Shown here: piece by piece, positions 43,444 through 51,317 of the stretch
Layout: the number at the start of each line of letters is the position of its first letter
How positions within the stretch are numbered: position 1 is the first letter of the stretch
NCBI GenBank assembly: GCA_019416455.1
Contig: DXXG01000004.1
Location: forward strand, 248,001-312,000
DNA length: 64,000 nucleotides
Direction of reading: 5' to 3'
From: Clostridiales bacterium
Lineage (GTDB): Bacteria; Bacillota; Clostridia; Oscillospirales; Acutalibacteraceae
Position numbers and translations under genes: made by a program
Notes under the pieces: model-generated
The model's database searches: none
What the model was told of the DNA's origin: nothing
Seen by the model: the letters and a program-made list of their open reading frames with translations, nothing else

Positions 43444-44262
43444 TCAGGTGGGATAGCTTTCAATGTCGATGCGTTGGGTGCGGCCCTCCACGCTGTGGCC
43501 TAAAAACAGCTCAGCCACATTCATGAAGTTTTCCGGGGTGTCGGTGACGAAATAACCCGCCTTCCGCTGAGCGCCTTCCTGACACAGCAGATCCTGTTCT
43601 TTCAGGGTCTGGGTCATGGCCAGGGCGGCTTCCCGGCCGCTGTCGATGAGAGTGACGCCCTTGCCCATCACAGAAGCGATGGTGGGCGCGATGATGGGAT
43701 AGTGGGTGCAGCCCAGGATCAAAGTGTCCACACCTGCGGCCCGGATAGGAGCCAGATACCGTTCCGCCACCAGCCTCGTCACCTCGTCCTGAGGGGAGAC
43801 AAAACCGCTCTCCACCAGGGGCACAAACAGGGGACAGGCCTGGGGGAACACTTCCAGCTTGTGGTTGATGCGCAGCAGGGCGCTGCGGTAAGAACCGCTG
43901 GCAATGGTGGCGGCCGTGCCGATGATGCCGATCTTGCCGTTTTTCGTAGCGGCGGCGGCAGCCTGGGCGCTGGGACCGATCACGTCCACATAGGGGACGC
44001 TGAGGGCCTCTCCAACACTGCGGGCCACGGAGCTCACCGTGCCGCAGGCGGCCAGTACAGCCTTCACATTTTGGGAGAGCAGAAAGGCCATGTCCTGCTT
44101 GGCGTAGCGGAGGATGGTCTCCTCTCCCCGGGAACCGTAGGGCACCCGGCCCGTATCGCCGAAGTAGACCACGCTCTCGTTGGGCAGAACCTTCTCCAGC
44201 TGCTTGATGGCGGTCAGACCTCCAAGGCCGGAGTCGAACACGCCGATGGGTCGGTTATCCAT
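43444..44262 (-). CDS. murI: Glutamate racemase
   Basis: Supplies D-glutamate for the stem peptide. The 272 residues show the IGVFDSGLGGLTAI start, YFGDTGRVPYGSR, first catalytic Cys in LAACGTVSS (the usual Asn after Cys is Gly) and the second in LGCTHYPII. Its neighbours ddl and, elsewhere, murA and murG make it a wall-precursor gene. It starts 22 bases after ddl. Confidence 0.95.
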   Translation of the reverse strand: MDNRPIGVFDSGLGGLTAIKQLEKVLPNESVVYFGDTGRVPYGSRGEETILRYAKQDMAFLLSQNVKAVLAACGTVSSVARSVGEALSVPYVDVIGPSAQAAAAATKNGKIGIIGTAATIASGSYRSALLRINHKLEVFPQACPLFVPLVESGFVSPQDEVTRLVAERYLAPIRAAGVDTLILGCTHYPIIAPTIASVMGKGVTLIDSGREAALAMTQTLKEQDLLCQEGAQRKAGYFVTDTPENFMNVAELFLGHSVEGRTQRIDIESYPT

Positions 44263-44284
44263 GGGTACACTCCCTTTCTTTATG

Positions 44285-45364
44285 TCACATGCCGGCTTTC
44301 TGGAAAGCCAGCTCTACCAGCTTATCCAGCAGCTCGCCATAAGTGAGCCCCATGGACATCCACAGCTTGGGATACATGCTGATGGAGGTAAAGCCGGGCA
44401 GGGTGTTGATCTCGTTGAGGATCACCCGATGGTCTCCCTCGGTGACGAAGAAATCCACCCGGGCGAGACCGGAACAGCCCAGCAGCCGGTAAGCCCGCAC
44501 GGCCACCTGACGGATCTTTTCGGAGACCTCCTCGTCCAGGCGGGCGGGGATGTACAGCTGGCTGGTGCCGTTGACGTATTTGTCATCGTAGTCGTAGAAC
44601 TGAGCGGAAGCGCCAATCTCTCCCACGATGGAAGCATGAGCGTCGCGGTTGCCCAGAACAGCGCATTCCACTTCCTGGCCTTTGATGCCCTCTTCCACCA
44701 CGATCTTGGAATCCTCTCGAGCAGCCTTTTCAATAGCCGCGTCCAGGTCCTCGAAGCGCTCCACCTTGCTGACGCCCACGGAGGAGCCGGCGTTGGCGGG
44801 TTTGACGAACACAGGGAAATCCAGCCGGGCCTTGATTTTATTTTTAATGGTATCAGCGGCCACAGTGAACCGGTCGGCATAGAACCACAGGTAATGGGCC
44901 TGCTCAATGTCCGCGTTGGACAGCAGGGTGTGGGTCACGGCCTTATCCATGCAGATAGCGGAAGCGGAAGTATCGCAGCCCACATAAGGGATACCGGAAA
45001 GCTGGAACAGTCCCTGGATGGTGCCGTCCTCGCCGTTTTTGCCGTGGAGGGCAGGGAAGATCACATCCAGACGGATGGTTTCCGCGCCTCCCTCTTTCAG
45101 GACCACCAGACCGTGGACCGAGGGATCGGGGGAGAGGAACGCGGGGATCACAGGGCCCTGTTCCCAGGAGCCGTCGTAAATGTCCTTCACATCACCGGTG
45201 TAGAGAAGCCATTTTCCCTCCTTGGTGATGCCTATCATGTGTATGTTGTATTTCTCATGAGAAAGGTTTTCCAAAATGGAGGTGGCGGACATCCGGGAGA
45301 CTTCATGCTCCGAGGAGGCGCCTCCGAAGATCACAGCCAGGTTCAGTTTACCGCTTTTGTTCAT
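44285..45364 (-). CDS. ddl: D-alanine--D-alanine ligase
   Basis: ATP-grasp ligase that makes the D-Ala-D-Ala dipeptide. The 359 residues start at ATG 45364 (MNKSGKLNLAVIFGG), with GGGGTG seven bases upstream. SSEHEVS, FPALHGKNGEDG, PVFVKPANAGSSVGVSKV, ARVDFFVTE and EINTLPGFTSISMYPKLW are typical. Nothing visible marks it as a D-Lac or D-Ser type ligase. It is the first gene of the leftward operon. Confidence 0.95.
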   Translation of the reverse strand: MNKSGKLNLAVIFGGASSEHEVSRMSATSILENLSHEKYNIHMIGITKEGKWLLYTGDVKDIYDGSWEQGPVIPAFLSPDPSVHGLVVLKEGGAETIRLDVIFPALHGKNGEDGTIQGLFQLSGIPYVGCDTSASAICMDKAVTHTLLSNADIEQAHYLWFYADRFTVAADTIKNKIKARLDFPVFVKPANAGSSVGVSKVERFEDLDAAIEKAAREDSKIVVEEGIKGQEVECAVLGNRDAHASIVGEIGASAQFYDYDDKYVNGTSQLYIPARLDEEVSEKIRQVAVRAYRLLGCSGLARVDFFVTEGDHRVILNEINTLPGFTSISMYPKLWMSMGLTYGELLDKLVELAFQKAGM

Positions 45365-45453
45365 TGCGATCACACCCCATATGCGTTGAATTTAGGGGCG
45401 GGATTTGATCCCGCGTCCCTTTCATATAGTATAACAGGCAGACTCGATTCATT

Positions 45454-45482
45454 ATTATACTATGCCTGTGGGGATTTCGCAA
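45454..45482 (-). promoter_or_regulatory. Promoter of the ddl-murI-DUF1934-argS operon
   Basis: On the minus strand TTGCGA, 17-base spacer and TATAAT. It is divergent from the promoter at 45523-45551. Confidence 0.65.
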
Positions 45483-45522
45483 CTCTTTTCCCGGACGTTT
45501 CCCCGGAAAGCCTAAAAAAAGA

Positions 45523-45551
45523 TAGACTTTTCCCGGGCTTCATGCTATACT
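45523..45551 (+). promoter_or_regulatory. Promoter of the 261-residue hypothetical gene
   Basis: TAGACT (45523-45528), 17-base spacer and TATACT (45546-45551). The -35 box is weak. Confidence 0.45.
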
Positions 45552-45597
45552 GTTACCCAAACGCATGTTTTTAACTTGATTTTTGGAGTGGATCACT

Positions 45598-46383
45598 TTG
45601 GATTTGAAAGCCTTTGAACTGATACAGGACGGCCTTTACCAGGAGCTGGCGAAGCAGGGTTTCAGCGAGCCTCAGCCCGTAGAGGACCCCGCTGGCCGGA
45701 TGGTGATGTACGTTTTGGACGACGTGGCCTATGGTCTGCTGTACGACAGCAAGAATAAGCGCTTTGAGCTGCGTTCCACCACATTCAAGGATAAGGATAC
45801 GCCCGGAACCTGGCGCAGCCTGTCTCTGTGGCTGTACGATGAGAAAGAGGGCACCCGCGCTGACGCGGAGAGCATTCTCAGCGACTTTCTGGAAGTGGTC
45901 CAGGGCCCCAAGCGTGTGGCGGCAGTGCAGCAGAAGCGCCGCACCAAGGACGGCGAGCGTTCCGTGGATCCCCTGTTCTTCCTCAACCGCCTGGTGAATA
46001 TCTTCCCGGAGCTGAAAGAGGAACTGAACCAGGAGAAGACCGTCTATGGTCAGGTGCGGTACGTCACCTTCATCAAGACCCATGTAGCCGCCCGGTGTCA
46101 GGACCTTGCCAAGAGATATCCCGACAGCGACCCCATGAAGAAGCTGTGCTCTCTGCTGGACGACATGTACAAGAACGGTGATCTGGACACCCGGTCCATC
46201 GTCTCTGTGGCCCTGCTCAACGAGCTGGATGACGACGCTTTCCAGGCCTTCACGGAGCGGGTGGGGGATGACCTGAAAAAGGATCTGAAATTCACCCGGA
46301 AGCTCAAGGGAAAGAAGATCAAGCCCGAACGGAAGAAGAAGCAGAAGAAAGTGGTGGCCAAGCCCCTTTCCAACGACCATTGA
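45598..46383 (+). CDS. Conserved-looking cytoplasmic protein of unknown function
   Basis: I do not recognise the family. The 261-residue product has no signal or membrane segment. An N-terminal alpha/beta part of about 85 residues (with DVAYGLLYDSKNKRFELRS and W-rich LYDEKEG) is followed by a helical region with repeated Leu/Phe heptads (about 115-235). The final 30 residues are almost all Lys and Arg, suggesting nucleic-acid binding. I prefer TTG 45598, nine bases after GGAG, over TTG 45583. It lies between the ddl operon and the rpmG-nusG operon, each with its own promoter. Confidence 0.65.
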   Translation: MDLKAFELIQDGLYQELAKQGFSEPQPVEDPAGRMVMYVLDDVAYGLLYDSKNKRFELRSTTFKDKDTPGTWRSLSLWLYDEKEGTRADAESILSDFLEVVQGPKRVAAVQQKRRTKDGERSVDPLFFLNRLVNIFPELKEELNQEKTVYGQVRYVTFIKTHVAARCQDLAKRYPDSDPMKKLCSLLDDMYKNGDLDTRSIVSVALLNELDDDAFQAFTERVGDDLKKDLKFTRKLKGKKIKPERKKKQKKVVAKPLSNDH

Positions 46384-46387
46384 TCCC

Positions 46388-46410
46388 GCGCCCTTTTTCA
46401 GGGGGCTTTT
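46388..46410 (+). terminator. Weak terminator after the hypothetical gene
   Basis: GCCC and GGGC around a TTTTTCAGG loop, followed by TTTT. A second small stem, CCCGG/CCGGG, lies just downstream. Confidence 0.4.
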
Positions 46411-46456
46411 CCCGGGAAAACCGGGCGGGAGCCTTGAAATAATTGAAAACTTGGGA

Positions 46457-46486
46457 TTGACAATAAAGAGCCTCTTGTGCTATACT
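46457..46486 (+). promoter_or_regulatory. Promoter of rpmG-secE-nusG
   Basis: TTGACA (46457-46462), 18-base spacer, TATACT (46481-46486). Confidence 0.75.
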
Positions 46487-46492
46487 GGTAGC

Positions 46493-46517
46493 ACCTCGAA
46501 AAAGAGGTTCTTTTTTT
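46493..46517 (+). terminator. Hairpin with T-run at the very 5' end of the rpmG leader
   Basis: ACCTC (46493-46497) pairs with GAGGT (46504-46508) around a GAAAAA loop and is followed by TC and seven T. It begins about seven bases after the -10 box, essentially at the transcription start. It may be an attenuator or a 5' protective hairpin; a terminator this close to the start would be unusual. Confidence 0.45.
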
Positions 46518-46590
46518 GTGCCTGTTTTTCCGAGGGAGGCCGGGGCGAAAAGCCCCAAAAATTTTTCCGTAAAACGGGAGGTGCCGAACA

Positions 46591-46740
46591 ATGAGAGTGA
46601 AGATCGTGCTGGCCTGCACCGAGTGCAAGCAGAGAAACTACAACACGAAGAAGAACAAGAAGAACGATCCCGACAGGCTGGAAATGAACAAGTATTGCAG
46701 GTTCTGCCGGAAGCACACCCTGCACAGGGAAACCAAGTAA
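46591..46740 (+). CDS. rpmG: Ribosomal protein L33
   Basis: A 49-residue protein of the 50S subunit. Two CxxC pairs (CTEC and CRFC) make it the zinc-binding L33 form; YNTKKNKKN and HRETK are family hallmarks. GGGAGGTG precedes the ATG. It heads the secE-nusG operon, as in many Firmicutes. Confidence 0.95.
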   Translation: MRVKIVLACTECKQRNYNTKKNKKNDPDRLEMNKYCRFCRKHTLHRETK

Positions 46741-46752
46741 GGAGCGGAACAC

Positions 46753-46989
46753 ATGGCTGAAAACGTCAAGAAGAACGAAAATGGCTTTGTCCGTTTCTTC
46801 AAGCGCGTGACGAAATTCTTCCGCGACTGCAAGGGCGAGATCAAGAAGATCGTCTGGCCCACTCCCAAGGCTACATTCAAGAACACCGGCGTTGTGCTGG
46901 TGACCATCATTGTGGTAGCCTTGTTCGTTTTCCTGCTGGACACCGTGTTCATGAACCTTCTGGGTCTTGTGATGGACGTGGCCGGATAA
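46753..46989 (+). CDS. secE: Preprotein translocase subunit SecE
   Basis: A 78-residue single-span subunit of the SecYEG channel. The amphipathic helix GEIKKIVWPTP and the following membrane segment (about residues 45-66) are diagnostic. GGAG lies upstream. It starts 12 bases after rpmG and nusG follows. Confidence 0.95.
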   Translation: MAENVKKNENGFVRFFKRVTKFFRDCKGEIKKIVWPTPKATFKNTGVVLVTIIVVALFVFLLDTVFMNLLGLVMDVAG

Positions 46990-47026
46990 CGCCCCTTTTT
47001 GGGTTTCGGGAAAACGGAGGTAGCAG

Positions 47027-47551
47027 ATGGCTGAAGAAGCAAAATGGTATGTGGTTCACACCTATTCCGGGTATGAGAACAAAGTTGCCTCGAACCTGGA
47101 GAAAACGGTGGAAAACCGCCAACTGCAGGATCTGATCCAAGAGATCCGGGTGCCCACCGAAAAGGTGACGGAGATCACCGATTCGGGCAAGCGCAAGGAA
47201 GTGGAACGGAAGATCTTTCCCGGCTATGTCATCGTGAAGATGGTGATGACTGACGAGTCCTGGTACGCGGTGCGGAATATCCGCGGCTGCACCGGGTTCG
47301 TGGGTCCCTCCTCCAAGCCCATTCCGCTGACGGAGGATGAAGTGGCCCGGCTGGGCATTGACAACAAACAGGTCGAGGTCAGCTACAAGGTAGGCGACTC
47401 TGTGAACATCGTGGACGGGCCCTTGGAAGGGTTCATCGGCACGGTGGAAGAGATGGACGTGGAGAAAAACCGCGTGCGCGTCACCGTTTCCATGTTCGGT
47501 CGGGAGACTCCCGTCGAGCTGGAGCTGGATCAGGCCGAGCCTGTGGATTAA
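47027..47551 (+). CDS. nusG: Transcription elongation/termination factor NusG
   Basis: The 174-residue protein has the N-terminal NGN domain (KWYVVHTYSGYENKVA, KIFPGYVIVKM, VRNIRGCTGFVG) and the C-terminal KOW domain (VGDSVNIVDGPLEGFIG). It modulates RNA polymerase pausing and couples to ribosomal protein operons. GGAGG precedes the ATG. Confidence 0.97.
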   Translation: MAEEAKWYVVHTYSGYENKVASNLEKTVENRQLQDLIQEIRVPTEKVTEITDSGKRKEVERKIFPGYVIVKMVMTDESWYAVRNIRGCTGFVGPSSKPIPLTEDEVARLGIDNKQVEVSYKVGDSVNIVDGPLEGFIGTVEEMDVEKNRVRVTVSMFGRETPVELELDQAEPVD

Positions 47552-47711
47552 GCAGGCGAGAGAGCCGCGGCTCATTCCGCGGAACGTTTTTAGGCAGCAA
47601 GCGAGGATTTCCCCGCTTTGATTGTGAGGGGCACTGCCCCTGTGGGAGGCACAGTCGAATTTATGCAACGGCTGCGCCGCCATCCACCACGAATTTTGGA
47701 GGTGCAAACAA
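47552..47711 (+). promoter_or_regulatory. Leader between nusG and rplK, with hairpins and a likely L11 autoregulatory site
   Basis: A CCGCGG...CCGCGG hairpin (47565-47582) followed by GTTTTTA resembles a weak attenuator. Downstream GGGGC/GCCCC and CTGTG/CACAG stems surround GTGGGAGG (47642-47649), a sequence often found before rplK in Firmicutes, with CCACCAC some 35 bases further. Autoregulation by L11 or L1 is possible. Confidence 0.4.
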
Positions 47712-48137
47712 ATGGCTCAGAAGGTTACGGGCTTTATCAAGCTCCAGATCCCTGCCGGCAAAGCTACTCCGGCACCGCCTGTCGGCCCCGCGCTCGGTCA
47801 GCATGGCGTTAACATCATGGCATTTACTAAGGAATTCAACGAGCGTACTAAGAACGATGTGGGTCTTATCATCCCTGTCGTCATCACGGTCTATGCCGAC
47901 CGTTCTTTCACCTTTATCACCAAGACCCCTCCGGCCGCTGTGCTGATCAAGAAGGCCTGCGGGATCGAGTCGGCTTCCGGTGAACCCAACAAGAAGAAGG
48001 TCGCCAAGATCACCCGCGAGCAGGTGCAGAAGATCGCCGAGCAGAAAATGCCCGACTTGAACGCATCTTCCGTCGAGAGTGCCATGAGCATGATCGCCGG
48101 TACCGCCCGCAGCATGGGTATCGAAGTAGTAGATTAA
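47712..48137 (+). CDS. rplK: Ribosomal protein L11
   Basis: The 141-residue protein of the GTPase-associated centre. Typical stretches: GFIKLQIPAGKATPAPPVGPALGQHG, FTKEFNERTK and ASSVESAMSMIAGTARSMGI. It binds 23S rRNA and is the thiostrepton target region. GGAGGTG precedes the ATG. Confidence 0.98.
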   Translation: MAQKVTGFIKLQIPAGKATPAPPVGPALGQHGVNIMAFTKEFNERTKNDVGLIIPVVITVYADRSFTFITKTPPAAVLIKKACGIESASGEPNKKKVAKITREQVQKIAEQKMPDLNASSVESAMSMIAGTARSMGIEVVD

Positions 48138-48193
48138 TTCCCGGGTGGGAGGAAATCTTTGGATCCGATATTTACCACTGGAGGAAAGATACA

Positions 48194-48886
48194 ATGAAAC
48201 ACGGTAAAAAATATGTGGAAGGCGCGAAGCTCATTGACCGCAGCAAGCTGTACGACACTGCTGAGGCTTTGGACATCTGCGTTAAGACTGGTACCGCTAA
48301 GTTCGACGAGACCGTCGAGCTGCACGTAAAGCTGGGCGTTGACGGCCGTCACGCTGACCAGCAGGTCCGCGGCGCCATCGTGCTGCCCAACGGCACTGGC
48401 AAGAACGTTCGCGTTCTGGTTATCTGCAAGCCCGAGAAGGAAGAGGACGCCAAGGCTGCCGGCGCTGATTTCGTTGGCGGCGAGGAAATGGTCCAGAAGA
48501 TCCAGTCCGAGAACTGGATGGACTTCGACGTGCTGATCACCACTCCCGACATGATGGGTATGGTTGGCCGTCTGGGCCGTGTCCTGGGTCCCCGTGGCTT
48601 GATGCCCAACCCCAAGGCTGGTACTGTGACCCCCGACGTTGGCAAGGCTGTTACTGACGCCAAGGCCGGTAAGATCGAGTACCGTCTGGATAAGACCAAC
48701 ATCATCCATTGCCCCATCGGCAAGGTTTCTTTCGGCGTGGAGAAGCTTCAGGAGAACTTCGACACCCTGATGGACGCTATCGTCAAGGCGAAGCCCTCCG
48801 CTGCTAAGGGTCAGTATGTGCGCTCCTGCGTGGTCAGCGCCACCATGGGCCCCGGCGTGAAGATTAACCCCGCCAAGTTCATCTAA
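48194..48886 (+). CDS. rplA: Ribosomal protein L1
   Basis: The 230-residue L1-stalk protein, with HVKLGVDGRHADQQVRG, LPNGTGK, GRLGRVLGPRGLMPNPKAGT and YRLDKTNIIHCPIGK. L1 also represses its own operon in many bacteria. GGAGG lies before the ATG. It follows rplK after 56 bases. Confidence 0.98.
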   Translation: MKHGKKYVEGAKLIDRSKLYDTAEALDICVKTGTAKFDETVELHVKLGVDGRHADQQVRGAIVLPNGTGKNVRVLVICKPEKEEDAKAAGADFVGGEEMVQKIQSENWMDFDVLITTPDMMGMVGRLGRVLGPRGLMPNPKAGTVTPDVGKAVTDAKAGKIEYRLDKTNIIHCPIGKVSFGVEKLQENFDTLMDAIVKAKPSAAKGQYVRSCVVSATMGPGVKINPAKFI

Positions 48887-48900
48887 AGGCAAATTAGGGC

Positions 48901-48930
48901 TTGACAAAGTCTGGCTCTGTTTGCTATAAT
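48901..48930 (+). promoter_or_regulatory. Consensus promoter of rplJ-rplL
   Basis: TTGACA (48901-48906), 18-base spacer and TATAAT (48925-48930). It gives rplJL a separate transcript. Confidence 0.85.
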
Positions 48931-48936
48931 ATTAGA

Positions 48937-49099
48937 GCTGTCCATCCAAAGACAGCAGGTGTATAAACGGTTTTGTCCGGCCTGCCGAGGAAAGACGAGC
49001 AATATAAGGGAAGAGACTGTCATGTTTGGACGGTTCTTTATGCCCTGTGATTTGCTTGCAACGCCTTTCCGAGGAGACCCGGAAAGGCGTTTTTGATTT
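48937..49099 (+). ncRNA. Ribosomal protein L10 leader with attenuator
   Basis: The segment from GACAGCAGGT through CCTGCCGAGGAAAGA matches the known L10 leader, where L10(L12)4 binds to shut off synthesis. It ends in ACGCCTTTCC (49061-49070) paired with GGAAAGGCGT (49081-49090) and a TTTTT tract, the attenuator terminator. Confidence 0.85.
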
Positions 49100-49127
49100 T
49101 ACTTTCACGATCCGGAGGTGAAACGAA

Positions 49128-49658
49128 TTGCCCAGCGAGAAGATTTTGGAACAGAAAAAACAGCAGGTGGCACAGCTGGCCGAGGACTTTAAGAAGGCCA
49201 ATGTGGGCGTGCTGGTAAACTATGAAGGCATCACGGTGGAAAAGGACACCAAGCTCCGTAAGCAGCTCCGCGAAGCTGGCTGCGAGTACAAGGTTGTCAA
49301 GAACACCCTGTTGAGCCTGGCCTTTGCTGAGGCCGGTATCCAGGGCCTGGACGAGCATCTCCATGGCGCTACCGCTATCGCTTACAGCGAGAACGGCTAT
49401 GTGGACGCTCCCAAGATCCTGTCCGACTATGCGAAGGACAACGAGAACTTCACGGTGAAGGCCGGCTTCATTGACGGCGACGCTGTGGACGCTAAGAGCA
49501 TTAGCGAACTGGCCAAGCTGCCTCCCAAGGAGGTTCTGGTGGCTCAGGTGCTCGGCGGGTTCAACGCTCCCATCCAGGGCTTTGCAAACGTGCTCAACGG
49601 CACTCTGCGCGGCCTGGTCATCGCCCTCAACGCTATTGCCGAGAAGCAGAGCGCGTAA
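49128..49658 (+). CDS. rplJ: Ribosomal protein L10
   Basis: The 176-residue stalk base protein that carries the L7/L12 dimers. The TTG start at 49128 has GGAGGTG seven bases upstream. GVLVNYEGITVEKDTKLRKQLR, YKVVKNTLLSLA and the C-terminal helix for L12 binding (GFANVLNGTLRGLVIALNAI) are typical. Its expression is controlled by the L10 leader. Confidence 0.97.
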   Translation: MPSEKILEQKKQQVAQLAEDFKKANVGVLVNYEGITVEKDTKLRKQLREAGCEYKVVKNTLLSLAFAEAGIQGLDEHLHGATAIAYSENGYVDAPKILSDYAKDNENFTVKAGFIDGDAVDAKSISELAKLPPKEVLVAQVLGGFNAPIQGFANVLNGTLRGLVIALNAIAEKQSA

Positions 49659-49755
49659 CAGGGTATTTCCGCTTACAGCGGTATTCCGTCGGGCTTGTGC
49701 CTGACGTCACGATTTTACTTTTGCCATCAACTTATTTTACATGGAGGTATTTATC

Positions 49756-50133
49756 ATGTCTGAGAAAGTTACCAACCTGATTGAAGAAGTCAAGTCCCTC
49801 ACCGTTCTGGAGCTCTCCGAGCTGGTTAAGGCTCTGGAAGAGGAGTTCGGCGTTTCCGCTGCTGCTCCCGCTGCTGTTGCTGTGGCTGCTCCCGCTGCTG
49901 CTGCTCCCGCTGCTGAAGAGAAGACCGAGTTCGACGTTGTGCTGAAGTCCGCTGGCGCTAACAAGATCAACGTCATCAAGGTTGTCAAGGAAGTTACCGG
50001 CCTGGGCCTGAAGGAAGCCAAGGCTCTGGTTGACGAGGCTCCCAAGACCGTTAAGGAAGGCGCTTCTAAGGACGACGCTGAGTCCATCAAGGCTAAGCTG
50101 ACCGAGGCCGGCGCTGAAGTGGAACTGAAGTAA
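49756..50133 (+). CDS. rplL: Ribosomal protein L7/L12
   Basis: The 125-residue stalk protein. ATG 49756 (MSEKVTNLIEE) has GGAGG eight bases upstream. N-terminal dimerisation helices, an Ala/Pro-rich hinge of about 20 residues and the C-terminal factor-binding domain (TEFDVVLKSAGANKINVIKVVKEVTGLGLKEAK) are in order. Codon use is strongly biased, as expected for a highly expressed gene. A terminator follows. Confidence 0.98.
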   Translation: MSEKVTNLIEEVKSLTVLELSELVKALEEEFGVSAAAPAAVAVAAPAAAAPAAEEKTEFDVVLKSAGANKINVIKVVKEVTGLGLKEAKALVDEAPKTVKEGASKDDAESIKAKLTEAGAEVELK

Positions 50134-50151
50134 GTTTCTTTATCCGGATCA

Positions 50152-50188
50152 AAAATCCCGTGGGGAATGTTCCCTGCGGGATTTTTTT
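50152..50188 (+). terminator. Terminator after rplL
   Basis: AAATCCCG and CGGGATTT, with an inner GGGGAA/TTCCC stem, followed by a run of T. It closes the ribosomal protein transcript. Confidence 0.88.
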
Positions 50189-50324
50189 ATACAGTGAGTC
50201 AAGATTTTAACGCACGCGAAGGGGCTGAAAGCCGGTCAATTAACTGGATTTTTCTGAAAATGACCCAAATTTTGTGGTTTTCCCGGAAAAAGGCCATTTT
50301 TACCCCCTATATTTTGACGTTAAG

Positions 50325-50431
50325 TGTTAATAGTTTGTGAACATTACAAAAGAGGGTTGAAATCTGACAAAACCCATGCTAGAATGTAACCAAATTGTAA
50401 CACTTGTCATCGAAGTGTAACCACATGTAAG
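50325..50431 (+). promoter_or_regulatory. Promoter with array of TGTAAC-type direct repeats
   Basis: A promoter TTGAAA-17-TAGAAT lies at 50357-50385. Direct repeats spaced about 11 bases apart flank it: TGTTAA (50325) and TGTGAA (50336) upstream; TGTAAC (50385), TGTAAC (50396), TGTCAT (50405), TGTAAC (50416) and TGTAAG (50426) downstream. TGTAAC-N5-TGTAAC matches the half-site spacing of OmpR/PhoB-type response regulators, and the sequence resembles the WalR (YycF) consensus. The first downstream copy overlaps the -10 box, which suggests repression. Confidence 0.6.
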
Positions 50432-50462
50432 TTGGCGGACGCTTTTGAAAGGAGTGTACGGG

Positions 50463-50807
50463 ATGCGGAAAAAGCTGGTGCAAAACCTGTTGTCTTTCCT
50501 GCTGGTGCTCGTTCTGACGGTGAGCGCTGTGGGCACGTTGAGTATCGTGACCCAAGCAAAGACAGATCCTTCTCTTCCTGTGGTGGAAGAGACTGTTCCC
50601 GCGTCGGAACTCTCCGCGTCTGTGGTCAATTCCATGGAGGTATCGCCGCTGCTGTGTGTGGGAGCTTTCCTGGTAATGCTTGTCATCGTGGCGGCGGGGC
50701 TTACTTTGTACCGCAGAGAAAAGCTGCGGGGTAAGAATACTCCCCAGGGTAAGCAGAGTTACATTCCCCGGAAGGACATGTCCTTCGCGGGCAAAAACAG
50801 AGTATAA
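50463..50807 (+). CDS. Small membrane-anchored protein of unknown function
   Basis: A 114-residue protein starting at ATG 50463 behind AAAGGAG. It has a basic start with a hydrophobic segment (about residues 9-31, signal peptide or anchor), a short acidic extracytoplasmic stretch, a second membrane helix (about 60-82) and a basic cytoplasmic tail. No family is recognised. The unusual operator-like array upstream suggests it answers to a two-component system, possibly one for envelope stress. A terminator follows. Confidence 0.65.
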   Translation: MRKKLVQNLLSFLLVLVLTVSAVGTLSIVTQAKTDPSLPVVEETVPASELSASVVNSMEVSPLLCVGAFLVMLVIVAAGLTLYRREKLRGKNTPQGKQSYIPRKDMSFAGKNRV

Positions 50808-50839
50808 GGGTTTTCGTCCTTTCATATTTTACCTCGGAA

Positions 50840-50872
50840 CAGGGCCGGCATTTTTTGCCGGCCCTGTTTTTG
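50840..50872 (+). terminator. Terminator after the small membrane protein
   Basis: CAGGGCCGGC (50840-50849) pairs with GCCGGCCCTG (50857-50866), followed by TTTTT. Confidence 0.88.
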
Positions 50873-50891
50873 GCAGGCCCCATGCATAGAG

Positions 50892-50925
50892 AAAAGGTGT
50901 GACACATAGTGTGTCACACCTTTTT
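50892..50925. terminator. Bidirectional terminator before the leftward frameshifted gene
   Basis: AAAAGGTGTGACACA (50892-50906) pairs with TGTGTCACACCTTTT (50910-50924) around a TAG loop. The symmetrical A and T flanks let it work in both directions, mainly for the leftward genes. Confidence 0.85.
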
Positions 50926-50926
50926 G

Positions 50927-51306
50927 TTACCGTTTGGTGGCGGCGAACTCCGCCGCTTCTTTCATCCAGGAAAGCAGTTCCTCTCCACGTCCTCTGGTTT
51001 GCCGATCACCACGTGATGGGGCCAACGGTTGGGATAGGGCTCTGTTTTCGCGGCTATTCGGGGATGTTCTACCGGATAGGCCAGCCCGAAAGTCACCGTG
51101 AGATAGGGGGAGAGCAGATCCTTTTTTCGGCGTACCGCTAGCAGGGAAGCGCACCCGAACTGACGCTTCAGGTAAAAGCTGATCTGACTTTTACCTACCT
51201 TCCGTGTTATGTCAGGGAGAATCTCCTGCAGCTTTCGTTCCAGAGCCTGGTACAAAGGCAGGGCACCGGGTGCTTTGTCAAAAAAGAACAGCACATCCTG
51301 ATCCAT
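50927..51306 (-). pseudogene. Frameshifted gene for a DUF5655-like protein
   Basis: The main frame from 51306 encodes about 107 normal residues (MDQDVLFFFDKAPGALPLYQ..., SQISFYLKRQFGCAS, WPHHVVIGKPEDVE) and then six residues that end at a stop at 50962. Moving to the frame that is read after one extra base near 50984 gives EELLSWMKEAAEFAATKR and a stop at 50927. That is just the helix expected after HHVVIG-type DUF5655 domains. So one base seems to be missing. Either the gene is inactivated at its end, or the base was lost in sequencing; the product without the last helix might still fold. Confidence 0.6.
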
Positions 51307-51317
51307 AGGAGATCTCC

